Source: Bacteroidales bacterium (lineage in GTDB: Bacteria; Bacteroidota; Bacteroidia; Bacteroidales; F082). From it: 64,000 nt of DNA. Position 1 is the stretch's first letter. Each line of letters begins with the position of its first letter. Location of the stretch: positions 62,001-126,000 of the forward strand of contig JANJXG010000010.1 of the NCBI GenBank assembly GCA_024709145.1, written 5' to 3'. Shown here piece after piece: positions 16,974 to 28,519 of this stretch. Made by a program: the position numbers and the translations under genes. Under the pieces are notes generated by a model that saw only the letters and a list, made by a program, of their open reading frames with translations, did no database searches and had not been told where the DNA came from.

Positions 16974-19900
16974 TTATCTGTTTTTTTCAGGTCCAACTTT
17001 AAGCTTCAGGGAAGTAGCTTCCATTACAGCCTCATATTCAGCTCTTGAGCCAACAATCAGATCGTCATATTCCGGAAGTCCGGTTCCAGCAGGTATTTTG
17101 TGACCCACAATAACATTCTCCTTCAAGCCTTTGAGATCATCCGACTTGGCGTTGATGGAAGCCTGTGTAAGCACTTTGGTTGTTTCCTGGAAGGAAGCAG
17201 CCGAAATGAAACTATTCGTCTGGAGTGAGGCACGCGTAATCCCTTGTAAAACCTGGAAGGCTGTTGCCGGTTTGGCATCACGGGCTTCAACAAGTTTTTT
17301 GTCCTTTCGTTTAAGCAGGGAATTTTCGTCACGCATTTTTCTGGCAGTGATGATTTGCCCCTGGTGAAGCACTTCGGAGTCACCCGGATCAATCACAACC
17401 TTTTTACCGAAGATTTCGTCGTTTTCTTCCTGGAAATCAGTTTTATTAACCAGCTCACCTTCAAGGAAACGGGTATCTCCCGGATCTTCAACTTCCACCT
17501 TGCGCATCATCTGTCTGACGATAACTTCAAAGTGCTTGTCGTTAATTTTAACACCCTGTAAGCGGTAAACTTCCTGTACCTCGTTCACAATGTACTCCTG
17601 AACTTTCATCGGCCCTTTGATGGCAAGGATGTCAGCCGGAGTCATGGCACCTTCCGAAAGAGGTGTGCCTGCTTTGACAAAGTCATTTTCCTGAGCCAGA
17701 ATCTGTTTTGATGTTGGGATCAGATAGCTTTTTTCTTCGCCGGTTTTGGAAGTTACAATCACTTCACGGTTACCTCTTTTCAGTTTTTTACCAAATGAAA
17801 CGACCCCGTCAATTTCAGAAACAACAGCAGGCTCAGAAGGATTACGTGCTTCGAAAAGCTCGGTAACACGTGGTAAACCACCAGTGATGTCACCTGATTT
17901 TCCAATCGCACGAGGGATTTTAACAAGCATACCACCTGCGTGGATGTAATCGCCTTCTTCCACAACGATATGTGATCCAACAGGAATATCGTAGGTTTTG
18001 ACCAAAACATTGTCCTTGTCGAGAATTTTGATGACAGGGTTCTTCGTTTTCAACCTGCTTTCAATGATCACTTTTTCGTTGTAACCTGTTTGCTCGTCTG
18101 ATTCGATTCTGAAGGTGACACCTTCAATGATATTTTCAAAGCTGATCTTGCCTTCAAATTCGGATAAAATCACAGCATTGTATGGATCCCAATCACTGAT
18201 TGGATCGCCTTTTTTTACCTCGGCGCCATTTTTTACATAGAGATTGGCACCATAAGGGATGTTACTGGACGTTAATACGATACCTGTTTTTTTATCAACG
18301 ATTTTCATCTCTGCCGAACGACCGATGACGATATCCATTGTCTTTCCTTCACGTGTTGTTTCAACAGCACGGAGTTCTTCGAGTTCAATGATACCATCAA
18401 ATTTGGCTTCTACTTTCGACATGATGGCGATATTGGAAGCCGTACCTCCAACGTGGAATGTACGTAAAGTAAGCTGTGTTCCTGGCTCGCCAATTGATTG
18501 GGCAGCAATTACACCTACTGCTTCACCTTTTTGTACGAGCTTTCCCGATGCAAGGTTGCGTCCGTAACAGTTGGCACAGACACCCTGCTTGGATTCGCAG
18601 GTGAGTACCGACCTGATTTCAACATTCTCGATCGGTGAATTTTCAATGATTTCAGCAATATCTTCGGTGATTTCCTCACCGCCACTGATAATCAGCTCAC
18701 CGGTTTGAGGATGATAAATATCGTGCAACGCAACCCTTCCTAAGATACGGTCATACAAAGTTTCAACAACCTCTTCGCTCTTTTTCAAAGCCGAAATCGT
18801 GAGACCTCTCAGTGTTCCGCAATCTTTTTCAGTAATTACAACATCTTGTGAGACATCAACCACACGACGGGTAAGGTAACCGGCATCAGCCGTTTTAAGG
18901 GCGGTGTCGGCCAAACCTTTACGGGCACCGTGTGTTGAAATGAAGTACTCAAGAACTGATAGGCCCTCCTTGAAGTTGGACAAAATTGGGTTTTCAATGA
19001 TTTCACCTCCGGTAGCGCCTGATTTTTGCGGTTTCGCCATCAAACCCCTCATTCCTGAAAGCTGACGAATCTGTTCTTTGGAACCCCTCGCACCTGAATC
19101 CAGCATCATATAAACCGGGTTGAAACCCTGATCATCCTGAGAAAGTTGCTGCATTACGGTATTCGTAAGCCTTGAATTGGTGTGTGTCCAAATGTCAATG
19201 ATCTGATTATAACGCTCATTGTTGGTAATAAAACCCATATTGTAGTTGGACAGAACTTCTTCAACTTCCTCATTAGCCTGTCGGATAAGCTCTTCTTTTA
19301 CAACCGGAATTTTAACATTACCCAGGTTGAAGGATAAACCTCCTTTGTAGGCCATCCGGAAACCAAGATTTTTTATGTCGTCAAGGAATTTGGCAGCGGC
19401 TGCAGTTCCTTGCTTTTTAACCATAGCACCAATGATATCGCGGAGCGATTTCTTGGTAAGTAACTGATTTACGTATCCATATCCATGTGGTACCACTTCG
19501 TTCAGAAGTACCCTTCCCACTGTGGTTTCAATCAATTTGTTTAAAAGGTTTTTACCTTCTTTAACATTGACTTTCAAATGTATAATGGCATGGAGATCAA
19601 CCTTTTTCTCATTATAGGCAATGATAACCTCTTCTGGAGAATAGAAACGTTTTCCTTCACCTTTGACGGGATGTTCAGGAGTACTTTTACGGGCTTTGGT
19701 GATGTAGTAAAGACCAAGTACCATGTCCTGTGAAGGAACGGTGATTGGAGCTCCATTGGCAGGGTTAAGGATATTATGAGATGCCAGCATCAGAATCTGA
19801 GCTTCGAGAATGGCAGCATTTCCAAGGGGTACATGTACAGCCATTTGGTCACCGTCGAAGTCAGCGTTGAAAGCTGTACAAACGAGTGGGTGAAGTTGAA

Positions 19901-21281
19901 TGGCTTTACCCTCAACCAATTTCGGCTGAAATGCCTGGATACCTAACCTGTGTAGGGTAGGAGCGCGATTGAGCAAAACGGGGTGGCCTTTCAGAATGTT
20001 TTCGAGAATATCCCATACGATGGGATCTTTGCGATCTACAATCTTCTTGGCTGATTTCACTGTTTTAACGATACCTCTTTCAAGCATTTTGCGGATGATG
20101 AAAGGTTTAAACAATTCCGACGCCATATCCTTTGGAATACCGCATTCGTTGAGGTTGAGCTCTGGGCCTACCACGATAACCGAACGACCCGAATAGTCGA
20201 CACGTTTACCGAGCAGGTTTTGACGGAAACGACCTTGTTTTCCTTTCAAACTGTCGCTCAATGACTTGAGTGGCCTGTTTGATTCAGTTTTTACGGCACT
20301 TGCCTTTCTTGAGTTGTCAAACAAGGAATCAACTGCCTCCTGAAGCATACGCTTTTCGTTGCGCATGATTACATCAGGTGCTTTAATCTCGATCAAACGT
20401 TTCAAACGATTATTACGGATAATGACCCTACGATAAAGGTCATTAAGGTCTGAAGTAGCAAAACGTCCGCCATCAAGTGGAACGAGCGGGCGAAGTTCTG
20501 GTGGAATAACCGGAACTACTTTTGTAATCATCCACTCGGGTCTGTTTTCTATTCTGGAGCGGGCATCTCGGAAGGCTTCAAAAACCTGGAGGCGTTTCAA
20601 TGCTTCAGCCTTACGCTGTTGCGATGTTTCTGTTCCTGCTTTATGACGTAAATCAAATGAAATCTGGTCAAGATCGAGGCGGGCCAACAGGTCGTGAATA
20701 GCCTCGGCTCCCATTTTTGCGATAAACTTATTGGGATCTGAGTCTGGCAAATGCTGGTTGTCGGCAGGTAATGCCTCCATAATGTCGATATACTCCTCTT
20801 CGGTTAGAAAATCCATGACCTGCATGCCGGTTTCTGCTTTTATACCTGGCTGGATCACAACATACCTTTCGTAATAAATGATCATATCCAGTTTCTTGGT
20901 TTGCAAACCGAGAAGGGCTCCGATTTTGTTGGGAAGAGAGCGGAAGTACCAGATGTGTGCAACCGGAACCACCAGCTGAATGTGGCCCATTCTTTCGCGC
21001 CTGACTTTCTTTTCTGTTACCTCAACACCGCAGCGGTCGCAAATAATGCCTTTATATCTGATCCTTTTGTATTTACCACAATGACATTCCCAGTCTTTTA
21101 CAGGACCGAAAATGCGCTCACAGAACAAACCGTCTCGCTCGGGCTTGTAGGTTCTGTAATTGATTGTTTCAGGTTTGAGAACCTCGCCGCTCGATCGTTC
21201 CAGAATGGATTCCGGCGATGCAAGGCTGATGGTGATTTTTGAAAAGTTACTGCTGATAGTACTGTCTTTCCTGAAAGCCAT
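16974..21281 (-). CDS. rpoC: DNA-directed RNA polymerase subunit beta'
   Basis: This is the full-length beta' subunit (1435 residues), which carries the catalytic centre. The N-terminal zinc site is visible as [20 protein letters not shown]. The Mg-binding loop is [12 protein letters not shown]. The second zinc site is [15 protein letters not shown] in the C-terminal half. A lid/rudder region ([20 protein letters not shown]) is also clear. The gene follows rpoB after 69 bases that hold a perfect hairpin, and is followed by DUF3467. Nothing is missing from the catalytic core. Confidence 0.98.
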   Translation of the reverse strand: MAFRKDSTISSNFSKITISLASPESILERSSGEVLKPETINYRTYKPERDGLFCERIFGPVKDWECHCGKYKRIRYKGIICDRCGVEVTEKKVRRERMGHIQLVVPVAHIWYFRSLPNKIGALLGLQTKKLDMIIYYERYVVIQPGIKAETGMQVMDFLTEEEYIDIMEALPADNQHLPDSDPNKFIAKMGAEAIHDLLARLDLDQISFDLRHKAGTETSQQRKAEALKRLQVFEAFRDARSRIENRPEWMITKVVPVIPPELRPLVPLDGGRFATSDLNDLYRRVIIRNNRLKRLIEIKAPDVIMRNEKRMLQEAVDSLFDNSRKASAVKTESNRPLKSLSDSLKGKQGRFRQNLLGKRVDYSGRSVIVVGPELNLNECGIPKDMASELFKPFIIRKMLERGIVKTVKSAKKIVDRKDPIVWDILENILKGHPVLLNRAPTLHRLGIQAFQPKLVEGKAIQLHPLVCTAFNADFDGDQMAVHVPLGNAAILEAQILMLASHNILNPANGAPITVPSQDMVLGLYYITKARKSTPEHPVKGEGKRFYSPEEVIIAYNEKKVDLHAIIHLKVNVKEGKNLLNKLIETTVGRVLLNEVVPHGYGYVNQLLTKKSLRDIIGAMVKKQGTAAAAKFLDDIKNLGFRMAYKGGLSFNLGNVKIPVVKEELIRQANEEVEEVLSNYNMGFITNNERYNQIIDIWTHTNSRLTNTVMQQLSQDDQGFNPVYMMLDSGARGSKEQIRQLSGMRGLMAKPQKSGATGGEIIENPILSNFKEGLSVLEYFISTHGARKGLADTALKTADAGYLTRRVVDVSQDVVITEKDCGTLRGLTISALKKSEEVVETLYDRILGRVALHDIYHPQTGELIISGGEEITEDIAEIIENSPIENVEIRSVLTCESKQGVCANCYGRNLASGKLVQKGEAVGVIAAQSIGEPGTQLTLRTFHVGGTASNIAIMSKVEAKFDGIIELEELRAVETTREGKTMDIVIGRSAEMKIVDKKTGIVLTSSNIPYGANLYVKNGAEVKKGDPISDWDPYNAVILSEFEGKISFENIIEGVTFRIESDEQTGYNEKVIIESRLKTKNPVIKILDKDNVLVKTYDIPVGSHIVVEEGDYIHAGGMLVKIPRAIGKSGDITGGLPRVTELFEARNPSEPAVVSEIDGVVSFGKKLKRGNREVIVTSKTGEEKSYLIPTSKQILAQENDFVKAGTPLSEGAMTPADILAIKGPMKVQEYIVNEVQEVYRLQGVKINDKHFEVIVRQMMRKVEVEDPGDTRFLEGELVNKTDFQEENDEIFGKKVVIDPGDSEVLHQGQIITARKMRDENSLLKRKDKKLVEARDAKPATAFQVLQGITRASLQTNSFISAASFQETTKVLTQASINAKSDDLKGLKENVIVGHKIPAGTGLPEYDDLIVGSRAEYEAVMEATSLKLKVGPEKNR

Positions 21282-21312
21282 ATAGTTGTGATATGTTTGT
21301 TAAAAGATTGTG

Positions 21313-21342
21313 TTGCCATCCTGCTTTAACACAGGATGGCAA
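21313..21342 (-). promoter_or_regulatory. Perfect hairpin in the rpoB-rpoC spacer
   Basis: TTGCCATCCTG at 21313-21323 pairs perfectly with CAGGATGGCAA at 21332-21342 around an eight-base loop. There is no T run in the leftward sense, so full termination between rpoB and rpoC is unlikely. It is one of three such stems in this operon. Confidence 0.55.
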
Positions 21343-21350
21343 TGTGAATT

Positions 21351-24300
21351 TTAGTCAAAAGAAACTTCAAGGCCTAAACCACGAAGTTCATGGATAAGTA
21401 CGTTGAAGGATTCTGGGATTCCCGGAACCGGCATATTGTCGCCTTTAACAATGGCTTCATAAGCCTTCGCTCTTCCAACAACATCGTCTGACTTAACAGT
21501 GAGTATTTCCTGTAGGATGTTGCTCGCGCCAAAGGCTTCAAGTGCCCAAACTTCCATTTCACCGAAACGCTGTCCCCCGAATTGTGCTTTACCACCAAGA
21601 GGTTGTTGGGTAATCAGTGAGTATGGTCCGATCGAGCGGGCGTGCATTTTGTCATCAACCATATGATGTAGTTTCAGCATATAGATGTAGCCAACTGTTG
21701 CCGGCTGGTCGAATCGCTCGCCTGTACCACCATCGTAAAGATAAACACTGCCGTTTTCGGGTAGACCGGCTTTTTTCAGGTAATCATTGATTTCATCAAT
21801 ATGGGCACCGTCGAAAATTGGTGTGGCAAATTTAACACCTAATTTTGCACCGGCCCAGCCAAGCACTGTTTCATAAATCTGACCAAGGTTCATACGACTT
21901 GGTACACCGAGGGGATTCAAAACAATGTCAACTGGTGTGCCATCTTCAAGGAAAGGCATGTCTTCTTCCCGCACGATGCGAGCAACAATACCTTTGTTTC
22001 CGTGGCGACCAGCCATTTTGTCTCCAATATTCAGCTTGCGCTTTTTGGCAACATACACTTTGGCCATCTGAACAATTCCATTGGGAAGCTCATCACCTAC
22101 AGTAGCAACAAACTTCTTTCGGTTATACACACCGTAAAACTCCTTATACTTGATATTGAAGTTGTGAATCAGTGTCTTAATCCTGTCATTGTCATCTTTG
22201 TCGGTTGTCCATTTATTTGGATTGACTGTAGCAAAGTCAATTGCAAGCAATGATTTTTGAGTGAATTTGGCCTTTTTGGGTATAATGGTCTCTTTGTAAT
22301 TGTTCATTACTCCTTGCGAAGTTCGGCCATTGAGCAGGATGAGCAATTTGTCCACAAGCTTGTTCTTAAGGTCGGCAACCTGTCTGTTGAACTGTTCGTC
22401 CAATTCCTGAACAACATCCTTATCTTTGGCTTTCGACTTGCGATCTTTAATGACCCGGCTAAATAGTTTTTTGTCGATAACAACACCTTTCATTGACGGT
22501 GGTGCCTTCAGTGAGGCATTCTTCACGTCACCTGCTTTATCACCAAAGATTGCTCTGAGTAATTTTTCTTCAGGTGTTGGGTCACTTTCACCTTTGGGAG
22601 TTATTTTTCCAATCAGGATATCACCTTCAGATACTTCTGCGCCAATACGAATCAATCCATTTTCGTCCAAATCTTTGGTAGCTTCTGCACTAACGTTGGG
22701 GATATCATTCGTTAACTCTTCAATACCACGTTTGGTATCACGTACCTCGAGTGAGAACTCCTCGATGTGAACGGAAGTGAAGATATCCTCCTTGACAATC
22801 TTTTCGGAAATTACAATAGCATCCTCAAAGTTGTAACCTTTCCAAGGCATGAAGGCAACCATCAGGTTTCGTCCGATGGCAAGCTCGCCATTTTGGGTGG
22901 CATAACCTTCGCACAATACTTGTCCCTTCTGCACCTTATCACCACGGTGAACAATGGGTTTGAGGTTAATGCTGGTGTTTTGATTGGTGCGGATATATTT
23001 TGTCAGGTGATAAGTCTTGACATCTTCGTCGAAACTAAGGATTTTCTCGTCCTCACTTCGGTCATAGCGAATGGTTATCTTTGTGGCATCCACAAAAATA
23101 ACTTCACCTGTACCTTCTGCGTTAATCAATACGCGTGAGTCTTCGGCAACAGATCGCTCAATACCAGTACCAACAATAGGAGTTTCAGGCTGAAGCAATG
23201 GCACTGCCTGACGCATCATGTTTGATCCCATCAGAGCACGGTTGGCATCATCATGTTCGAGAAATGGAATCAAAGAGGCAGCAATTGAAGCAATCTGATT
23301 GGGTGCAACGTCAATTAAATCCACCTTCTCCCTGTCAATAATTGGGTAATCGGCCAGATACCTTACTTTTACCCTGTCTTCAGCAAATAAGCCATCCTTT
23401 TGCATAGGAGTTGTTGCCTGAGCAATGATCTTGTCTTCTTCTTCTTCAGCACTCAAATAAACCGGTGAATCAGCGAGATCTACAACACCTTCTTTTACAA
23501 GTCGGTAGGGGGTCTCAATAAAGCCAAGCTTATTGATTTTTGCATAAACACATAGTGAAGAAATCAAACCGATATTAGGGCCTTCTGGTGTTTCTATCGT
23601 ACAAAGCCGACCGTAATGGGTATAGTGAACGTCACGAACTTCAAAACCGGCTCTCTCACGCGATAAGCCTCCCGGACCGAGTGCAGAAATCCTACGTTTG
23701 TGTGTCACTTCCGACAGCGGATTGGTTTGATCCATAAACTGCGAAAGCTGATTTGTTCCGAAGAAAGAATTGATAACTGACGAAAGCGTTTTTGCGTTAA
23801 TCAAATCGGTAGGTGTAAACACTTCGTTGTCACGCACATTCATTCTTTCACGAATTGTACGGGCCATACGTGCCAAACCAACACCAAATTGTGCATATAG
23901 CTGTTCGCCAACTGTTCTTACACGTCGGTTACTTAAGTGGTCGATGTCATCAACTTCTGTCTTGGCGTTAGCAAGCTCAACAAGGTAGCGGATAATCGAA
24001 ATAATGTCTTCTTTGGTGAGAACTTTGGTCTCATCAGAGATATGAAGATTCAGTTTTCGATTAATCCTGTAGCGCCCAACTTCGCCAAGGTCATATCGTT
24101 TATCTGAGAAAAAGAGTTTGTCGATGATGCCTCGGGCGGTTTCCTCATCCGGGGGTTCGGCATTTCTTAACTGTCTGTAAATAAATTCAACAGCCTCTTT
24201 TTCTGAGTTGGCTGTATCTTTCTGCAGCGTATTGAAAATAATCGCGTATTCTGAGGTGTTAAAATCTTCACGATGCAACAGAATCGCTTTCACTCCTGAA

Positions 24301-25157
24301 TCAACGATGAGGTCGATGTGATCGTTTTCGAGTATGGTTTCACGCTCAATAATCACTTCATTTCGTTCAATGGAAACAACCTCACCGGTGTCTTCATCCA
24401 CAAAATCCTCAATCCAGGAACGTACAACCCTGGCAGCCAGTTTTCGGCCAAGAACACGTTTAAGACCTGCCTTGCTTACTTTTACTTCTTCAGCAAGGTT
24501 GAAAATCTCCAAAATATCCTTGTCTGTTTCATAGCCGATGGCACGAAGCAGGGTGGTAACAGGTAATTTTTTCTTTCTGTCAATGTAGGCATACATGACA
24601 TTGTTGATATCGGTCGAGAACTCCATCCACGAACCTTTGAACGGGATGATTCTGGCCGAATAAAGCTGTGTGCCGTTGGCATGTTTGTGCTGTCCAAAGA
24701 AAACACCTGGTGAACGATGCAGCTGAGAAACCACCACACGTTCAGCACCATTAATTACAAAAGTGCCTTTGGGAGTCATATATGGGATCATACCCAGATA
24801 GACATCCTGAACGATGGTTTCAAAGTCTTCATGTTCAGGATCAGTACAATACAGCTTAAGCTTTGCTTTAAGGGGTACGCTGTAAGTTAAGCCGCGCTCG
24901 ATACATTCTTCGATGGTGTAGCGTGGCGGGTCAACAAAATAGTCAAGAAATTCTAATACAAAGTTGTTTCTTGCATCCGTGATCGGGAAATTTTCAGCGA
25001 AAACCTTGTAAAGTCCTTCTTCCTTGCGGTTTTCGGTATTGGTATCGAGTTGAAAAAAATCCTGAAACGACTGTAGCTGGATATCTAGGAAATCCGGATA
25101 GTCAATCGTACTCTTAGTGGATGCGAAACTGATTCTTTGGGATGATTTTACTGCCAA
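21351..25157 (-). CDS. rpoB: DNA-directed RNA polymerase subunit beta
   Basis: This is the full-length beta subunit (1268 residues). The rifampicin-pocket region is recognisable ([20 protein letters not shown], then [13 protein letters not shown]). The C-terminal [24 protein letters not shown] is also typical. The expected N-terminus ([19 protein letters not shown]) is reached from a TTG at 25155-25157. I find no ATG or GTG in frame upstream before the spacer, so rpoB appears to use TTG. It lies 153 bases after rplL, with a strong hairpin in between. Confidence 0.97.
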   Translation of the reverse strand: MAVKSSQRISFASTKSTIDYPDFLDIQLQSFQDFFQLDTNTENRKEEGLYKVFAENFPITDARNNFVLEFLDYFVDPPRYTIEECIERGLTYSVPLKAKLKLYCTDPEHEDFETIVQDVYLGMIPYMTPKGTFVINGAERVVVSQLHRSPGVFFGQHKHANGTQLYSARIIPFKGSWMEFSTDINNVMYAYIDRKKKLPVTTLLRAIGYETDKDILEIFNLAEEVKVSKAGLKRVLGRKLAARVVRSWIEDFVDEDTGEVVSIERNEVIIERETILENDHIDLIVDSGVKAILLHREDFNTSEYAIIFNTLQKDTANSEKEAVEFIYRQLRNAEPPDEETARGIIDKLFFSDKRYDLGEVGRYRINRKLNLHISDETKVLTKEDIISIIRYLVELANAKTEVDDIDHLSNRRVRTVGEQLYAQFGVGLARMARTIRERMNVRDNEVFTPTDLINAKTLSSVINSFFGTNQLSQFMDQTNPLSEVTHKRRISALGPGGLSRERAGFEVRDVHYTHYGRLCTIETPEGPNIGLISSLCVYAKINKLGFIETPYRLVKEGVVDLADSPVYLSAEEEEDKIIAQATTPMQKDGLFAEDRVKVRYLADYPIIDREKVDLIDVAPNQIASIAASLIPFLEHDDANRALMGSNMMRQAVPLLQPETPIVGTGIERSVAEDSRVLINAEGTGEVIFVDATKITIRYDRSEDEKILSFDEDVKTYHLTKYIRTNQNTSINLKPIVHRGDKVQKGQVLCEGYATQNGELAIGRNLMVAFMPWKGYNFEDAIVISEKIVKEDIFTSVHIEEFSLEVRDTKRGIEELTNDIPNVSAEATKDLDENGLIRIGAEVSEGDILIGKITPKGESDPTPEEKLLRAIFGDKAGDVKNASLKAPPSMKGVVIDKKLFSRVIKDRKSKAKDKDVVQELDEQFNRQVADLKNKLVDKLLILLNGRTSQGVMNNYKETIIPKKAKFTQKSLLAIDFATVNPNKWTTDKDDNDRIKTLIHNFNIKYKEFYGVYNRKKFVATVGDELPNGIVQMAKVYVAKKRKLNIGDKMAGRHGNKGIVARIVREEDMPFLEDGTPVDIVLNPLGVPSRMNLGQIYETVLGWAGAKLGVKFATPIFDGAHIDEINDYLKKAGLPENGSVYLYDGGTGERFDQPATVGYIYMLKLHHMVDDKMHARSIGPYSLITQQPLGGKAQFGGQRFGEMEVWALEAFGASNILQEILTVKSDDVVGRAKAYEAIVKGDNMPVPGIPESFNVLIHELRGLGLEVSFD

Positions 25158-25241
25158 GGTCTTTAAGTTTTGGAAGCCTGTTGAGGCAGGCGGATTAAAA
25201 ATAAAAAAGAAACAATATCACAAAATGCAAAATAGGCGCAA

Positions 25242-25275
25242 AACCTCTATCTCAAAATGTATTGAGATAGAGGTT
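25242..25275 (-). promoter_or_regulatory. Perfect hairpin in the rplL-rpoB spacer
   Basis: AACCTCTATCTCAA at 25242-25255 pairs perfectly with 25262-25275 across a six-base loop. The sequence after it, read leftward, is TTTTGCGCC, only a weak T tract. In Escherichia coli this spacer holds an attenuator and an RNase III site (established knowledge). A similar role here is an inference. Confidence 0.6.
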
Positions 25276-25310
25276 GTTTTGCCTCAAATTTTGCAGAAAT
25301 CCGATCCTTC

Positions 25311-25691
25311 TTATTTAACTTCAACCTCTGCACCAGCTTCTTCCAACTGAGATTTTAATGCATTGGCTTCGTCTTTGCTAACACCTTCTTTGATTGGTTT
25401 TGGAGCTGCATCAACCAGTTCTTTGGCTTCTTTCAAACCAAGGCTGGTGAGTTCTTTTACCAATTTAACAACTGCGAGTTTAGAGGCACCAGCTGATTTC
25501 AGGATGACATCAAAAGAAGTCTTTTCTTCAACAACAGGAGCATCAGCGCCACCTGCAGGTGCAGCGGCTACTGCAACAGCTGCTGCTGCGGGTTCAATAC
25601 CATATTCTTCTTTCAAAATGGTAGCTAATTCGTTGACCTCTTTAACTGTGAGGTTTACTAATTGCTCTGCGAAAGCTTTCAAATCTGCCAT
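25311..25691 (-). CDS. rplL: 50S ribosomal protein L7/L12
   Basis: This is the stalk protein that recruits GTPase factors, 126 residues long. The N-terminal dimerisation domain is followed by an alanine-rich hinge ([16 protein letters not shown]). The C-terminal domain has the canonical [29 protein letters not shown]-type helices. It follows rplJ on the same strand after 71 bases. Confidence 0.98.
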   Translation of the reverse strand: MADLKAFAEQLVNLTVKEVNELATILKEEYGIEPAAAAVAVAAAPAGGADAPVVEEKTSFDVILKSAGASKLAVVKLVKELTSLGLKEAKELVDAAPKPIKEGVSKDEANALKSQLEEAGAEVEVK

Positions 25692-25762
25692 TTTATTAAC
25701 GTTTTAATAGTTATTTTAATAATAATCTTCTCTTTTTTTCTTTGAATTCTAATAATTCACTG

Positions 25763-26284
25763 TTATCCTTCCCGCTCGGAGAGGGTTTTCACGATGCCAC
25801 TGAGCTTATGGCCGCCTGATTGAAGCGCGCCAATAACATTTTTGGCAGGTGATTGCAGCAACCCGATAAGTTCACCAATAAGATCGTTTTTGGATTTGAC
25901 ATTGATGAGGAACTCGAGCTGATTGTCGCCAATATAAGCTGCTTCTTCGATGAATGCTGCCTTGAGTACAGGACGATCTGATGTTTTGCGAAACTCTTTA
26001 ATGAGTTTTGCCGGAGCATTGCCTGCTTCTGCAAACATCACGGAGGTTGCACCTTTTAGCACGCTGTGCAACTCACTCATATCAACACCGGTGCGCTCCA
26101 TTGCCTTACGCAACAAAGCATTCTTGACAACCAGTAGTTCGATCTCGCGAGTGAAACACAAACGACGCAACTTGGCGGTGTTCTCAGCGTTCAGATTGGA
26201 AATATCGGTAAGGTAAAAATTGGGATTCGCTTTAAGCTTCTCGGCAATACCCTCGATAATCGTTAATTTTTCTTCTTTTCTCAT
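25763..26284 (-). CDS. rplJ: 50S ribosomal protein L10
   Basis: L10 anchors L7/L12 dimers to the large subunit. The 173-residue length is normal, and the N-terminal RRLCFTREIELLVVKNALLRKAMERT-type core is typical. It starts 22 bases after rplA. In many bacteria L10 represses its own operon by binding the leader RNA. I see no clear L10-leader fold in the short spacer. Confidence 0.97.
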   Translation of the reverse strand: MRKEEKLTIIEGIAEKLKANPNFYLTDISNLNAENTAKLRRLCFTREIELLVVKNALLRKAMERTGVDMSELHSVLKGATSVMFAEAGNAPAKLIKEFRKTSDRPVLKAAFIEEAAYIGDNQLEFLINVKSKNDLIGELIGLLQSPAKNVIGALQSGGHKLSGIVKTLSEREG

Positions 26285-26306
26285 ATCAATAACTTCCTTT
26301 TTTCGT

Positions 26307-27002
26307 TTAGATTGTTACTGATTTAAGGTCGATTTGAACGCCTGGACTCATCGTACTCGAAATGAAAATACTTTTTACATATGTTCCTTTTGCAGCAGAT
26401 GGTTTGAGCTTGACGATTGTTTGAATCAGCTCGCGGGCGTTTTCAACAACTTTGTCCGGAGTGAAGCTGACTTTTGCAATACCGGCATGGACAATACCAT
26501 ACTTATCAACTTTGAAGTCGATTTTACCGGCTTTTACTTCCTGAACAGCTTTACCAATATCCATTGTAACAGTGCCAGTTTTTGGGTTTGGCATCAATCC
26601 ACGGGGTCCGAGGATTCGGCCTAAGGCTCCAACTTTTGGCATTACATTGGGTGTGGTAATAACTACGTCAATATCTGTCCAACCGTCTTTGATTTTCTGA
26701 ATGTATTCATCCAAACCGACGAAATCAGCACCTGCGTCTTTTGCTTCCTGTTCTTTATCGGGGGTACAAAGTACCAAAACCCGCATTACTTTACCCGAGC
26801 CGTGGGGCAATGTAACCGATCCGCGAACCATCTGATTGGCTTTACGGGGGTCAACGCCTAAACGGATATTCAGGTCAACAGAGGCATCAAACTTGGTGTA
26901 AGTGATTTTTTTGACGATATCAACTGCTTCAGTCAAGGAGTAGATCTTGCTTTTGTCGAACTTACCCAGAGCGTCTTTCTGTTTTCTGGTCAGTTTTGCC
27001 AT
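26307..27002 (-). CDS. rplA: 50S ribosomal protein L1
   Basis: This 231-residue protein of the L1 stalk binds 23S rRNA and controls E-site tRNA release. The signature [18 protein letters not shown] is present, and the N-terminal [21 protein letters not shown] is canonical. It lies 55 bases after rplK in the conserved K-A-J-L order. Confidence 0.98.
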   Translation of the reverse strand: MAKLTRKQKDALGKFDKSKIYSLTEAVDIVKKITYTKFDASVDLNIRLGVDPRKANQMVRGSVTLPHGSGKVMRVLVLCTPDKEQEAKDAGADFVGLDEYIQKIKDGWTDIDVVITTPNVMPKVGALGRILGPRGLMPNPKTGTVTMDIGKAVQEVKAGKIDFKVDKYGIVHAGIAKVSFTPDKVVENARELIQTIVKLKPSAAKGTYVKSIFISSTMSPGVQIDLKSVTI

Positions 27003-27057
27003 TTAACTAAATGTGTTAAGGGTTCTACAAAATGCGTGTAAACCAAAGTGTCCTACT

Positions 27058-27504
27058 TTAGTTTAGTTCAAATGGGGCGTCGCCTGTCACTTTTACTCCC
27101 ATACTACGGGCAGTTCCGGCTACCATTTTCATGGCCGACTCCATGGTGAAAGCATTTAAATCTTTCATCTTGTTCTCAGCAATGGCGCGAACCTGATCCC
27201 ATGTGATCGATCCAACTTTTGCCCTGTTAGGTTCTGCTGAACCTTTTTTGATGGCTGCAAGTTCTCTGATCTGTATGGCAACCGGTGGAGCTTTTACAAC
27301 AAAGTCAAATGATTTATCCTTATACACGGTGATAATAACAGGGACAATTTTCCCTGCCATATCTTGTGTACGGGCATTAAACTGTTTGCAAAACTCCATG
27401 ATGTTGACACCTTTCGAACCCAATGCGGGTCCAACTGGTGGAGAAGGATTAGCGGCTCCTCCTTTGATTTGCAGTTTTACTAATGCGCTTACTTCTTTTG
27501 CCAT
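27058..27504 (-). CDS. rplK: 50S ribosomal protein L11
   Basis: L11 (148 residues) forms the GTPase-associated centre and is needed for RelA activation on stalled ribosomes. The proline-rich [18 protein letters not shown] and the C-terminal rRNA-binding region ([12 protein letters not shown]-like ending) are standard. It follows nusG by 50 bases. Confidence 0.98.
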   Translation of the reverse strand: MAKEVSALVKLQIKGGAANPSPPVGPALGSKGVNIMEFCKQFNARTQDMAGKIVPVIITVYKDKSFDFVVKAPPVAIQIRELAAIKKGSAEPNRAKVGSITWDQVRAIAENKMKDLNAFTMESAMKMVAGTARSMGVKVTGDAPFELN

Positions 27505-27554
27505 TTTAATCCTTTATAAGATTGAATATGAAGGAAGTTTGTATTTCAATAAAA

Positions 27555-28100
27555 TTATTCCTTTTCAACCTGCATGAAACTCAACTCGAGCGGAGTCTTC
27601 CGGCCAAAAATCTTCACCATGACCTTCAGTTTCTTCTTCTCTTCGTTGATTTCTTCAATAACACCGCTGAAACTGTTAAATGGTCCGTCAGTAACAGTGA
27701 CTGTTTCGCCAATGATGAAGGGGATGTTAACCTCTTCTCCCATTTCAGAAAGCTCATCAACTTTACCGAGAATTCTCTTAACCTCCGCAGGGCGCAATGG
27801 GTCGGCTTCTCCTTTTGTACCAAGAAATCCCAATACATTTGGAATTGATTTGATAATATGAGGGATCTCTCCGGTTAACACTGCTTCAACCAAAACATAG
27901 CCGGGAAAATAGTTGCGTTCTTTGCTGACTTTTTTCCCTTTTCTGATTTGAAACACCTTCTCCGTAGGAATCAACACCTGTGAAATTGCTGATTGCAGAC
28001 CTAGCCTGGCAATTTCAGAGTCAAGGTATTCTTTTACCTTTTTCTCTTTACCGCTGATGGCACGGACTACATACCACTTTTTTTCAAAGGAATCACTCAT
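27555..28100 (-). CDS. nusG: Transcription termination/antitermination factor NusG
   Basis: The protein has 181 residues. The NGN domain opens with KKWYVVRAISGKEKKV and includes FPGYVLVEAV and IPNVLGFLG. A C-terminal KOW domain follows (GETVTVTDGPFNSFSGVIEEIN). NusG promotes processive transcription and couples RNA polymerase to ribosomes or Rho. It follows secE by 65 bases in the conserved order. Its size fits ordinary NusG rather than the specialised UpxY/RfaH-like paralogues found at polysaccharide loci. Confidence 0.97.
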   Translation of the reverse strand: MSDSFEKKWYVVRAISGKEKKVKEYLDSEIARLGLQSAISQVLIPTEKVFQIRKGKKVSKERNYFPGYVLVEAVLTGEIPHIIKSIPNVLGFLGTKGEADPLRPAEVKRILGKVDELSEMGEEVNIPFIIGETVTVTDGPFNSFSGVIEEINEEKKKLKVMVKIFGRKTPLELSFMQVEKE

Positions 28101-28165
28101 TGAGAAACAAGAACTAAATTAATTGAAATACAAAAAAATCGTTATCATACAACTCAAAACAGTTC

Positions 28166-28363
28166 CTAGAAAAGCTTGTAAAAGTTTTCAAGTAACGTTC
28201 TGAACGATATATCCATCAGGTAAACCACCGTAGCGATTAATAGGGAAGCAATGGATACAACCATAGCACTGCTTTGCAGCTCAGCCCAAGTGGGCCAGGA
28301 TACCTTTTGCATCAATTCGGTATAACTTTCCTTTGCGTAATTGACAATGCTGAATCTTGACAT
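28166..28363 (-). CDS. secE: Preprotein translocase subunit SecE
   Basis: This 65-residue single-span inner-membrane protein clamps SecY. The amphipathic segment ESYTELMQKVSWPTWAELQ precedes one transmembrane helix (VVSIASLLIATVVYLMDI). I chose the ATG at 28361-28363. A longer open frame runs back into the tRNA-Trp gene and is not credible. It lies 21 bases after the tRNA-Trp 3' end and is presumably released by tRNA processing. Confidence 0.95.
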   Translation of the reverse strand: MSRFSIVNYAKESYTELMQKVSWPTWAELQSSAMVVSIASLLIATVVYLMDISFRTLLENFYKLF

Positions 28364-28384
28364 CGATTTATTTCTTTTAAGTTG

Positions 28385-28457
28385 CACGGGTGGTAGGACT
28401 CGAACCCACAACCAATGGTTTTGGAGACCACTACTCTACCAATTGAGCTACACCCGT
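28385..28457 (-). tRNA. tRNA-Trp (CCA anticodon)
   Basis: The cloverleaf is complete. The acceptor ACGGGTG pairs with CACCCGT, the D arm reads TAGCTCAATTGGTAGAG, and the anticodon loop has CCA. The T arm is GTGGGTTCGAGTCCTAC and the discriminator is G. The 3' CCA is not encoded. It lies between tuf and secE, the usual place in this phylum. Confidence 0.96.
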
Positions 28458-28471
28458 ATTGAATGTGTAAT

Positions 28472-28500
28472 AAAAGGTGTTCCTTTTGGGAACACCTTTT
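28472..28500 (-). terminator. Hairpin between tuf and tRNA-Trp
   Basis: AAAAGGTGTTCC pairs perfectly with GGAACACCTTTT around a five-base loop, and reads leftward into TTTTATTA after the tuf stop. It could end part of the tuf transcripts and so lower expression of secE and downstream genes relative to tuf. It could also be an RNA-processing stem. Confidence 0.65.
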
Positions 28501-28519
28501 AGTTACGTTTTTTTATCTG

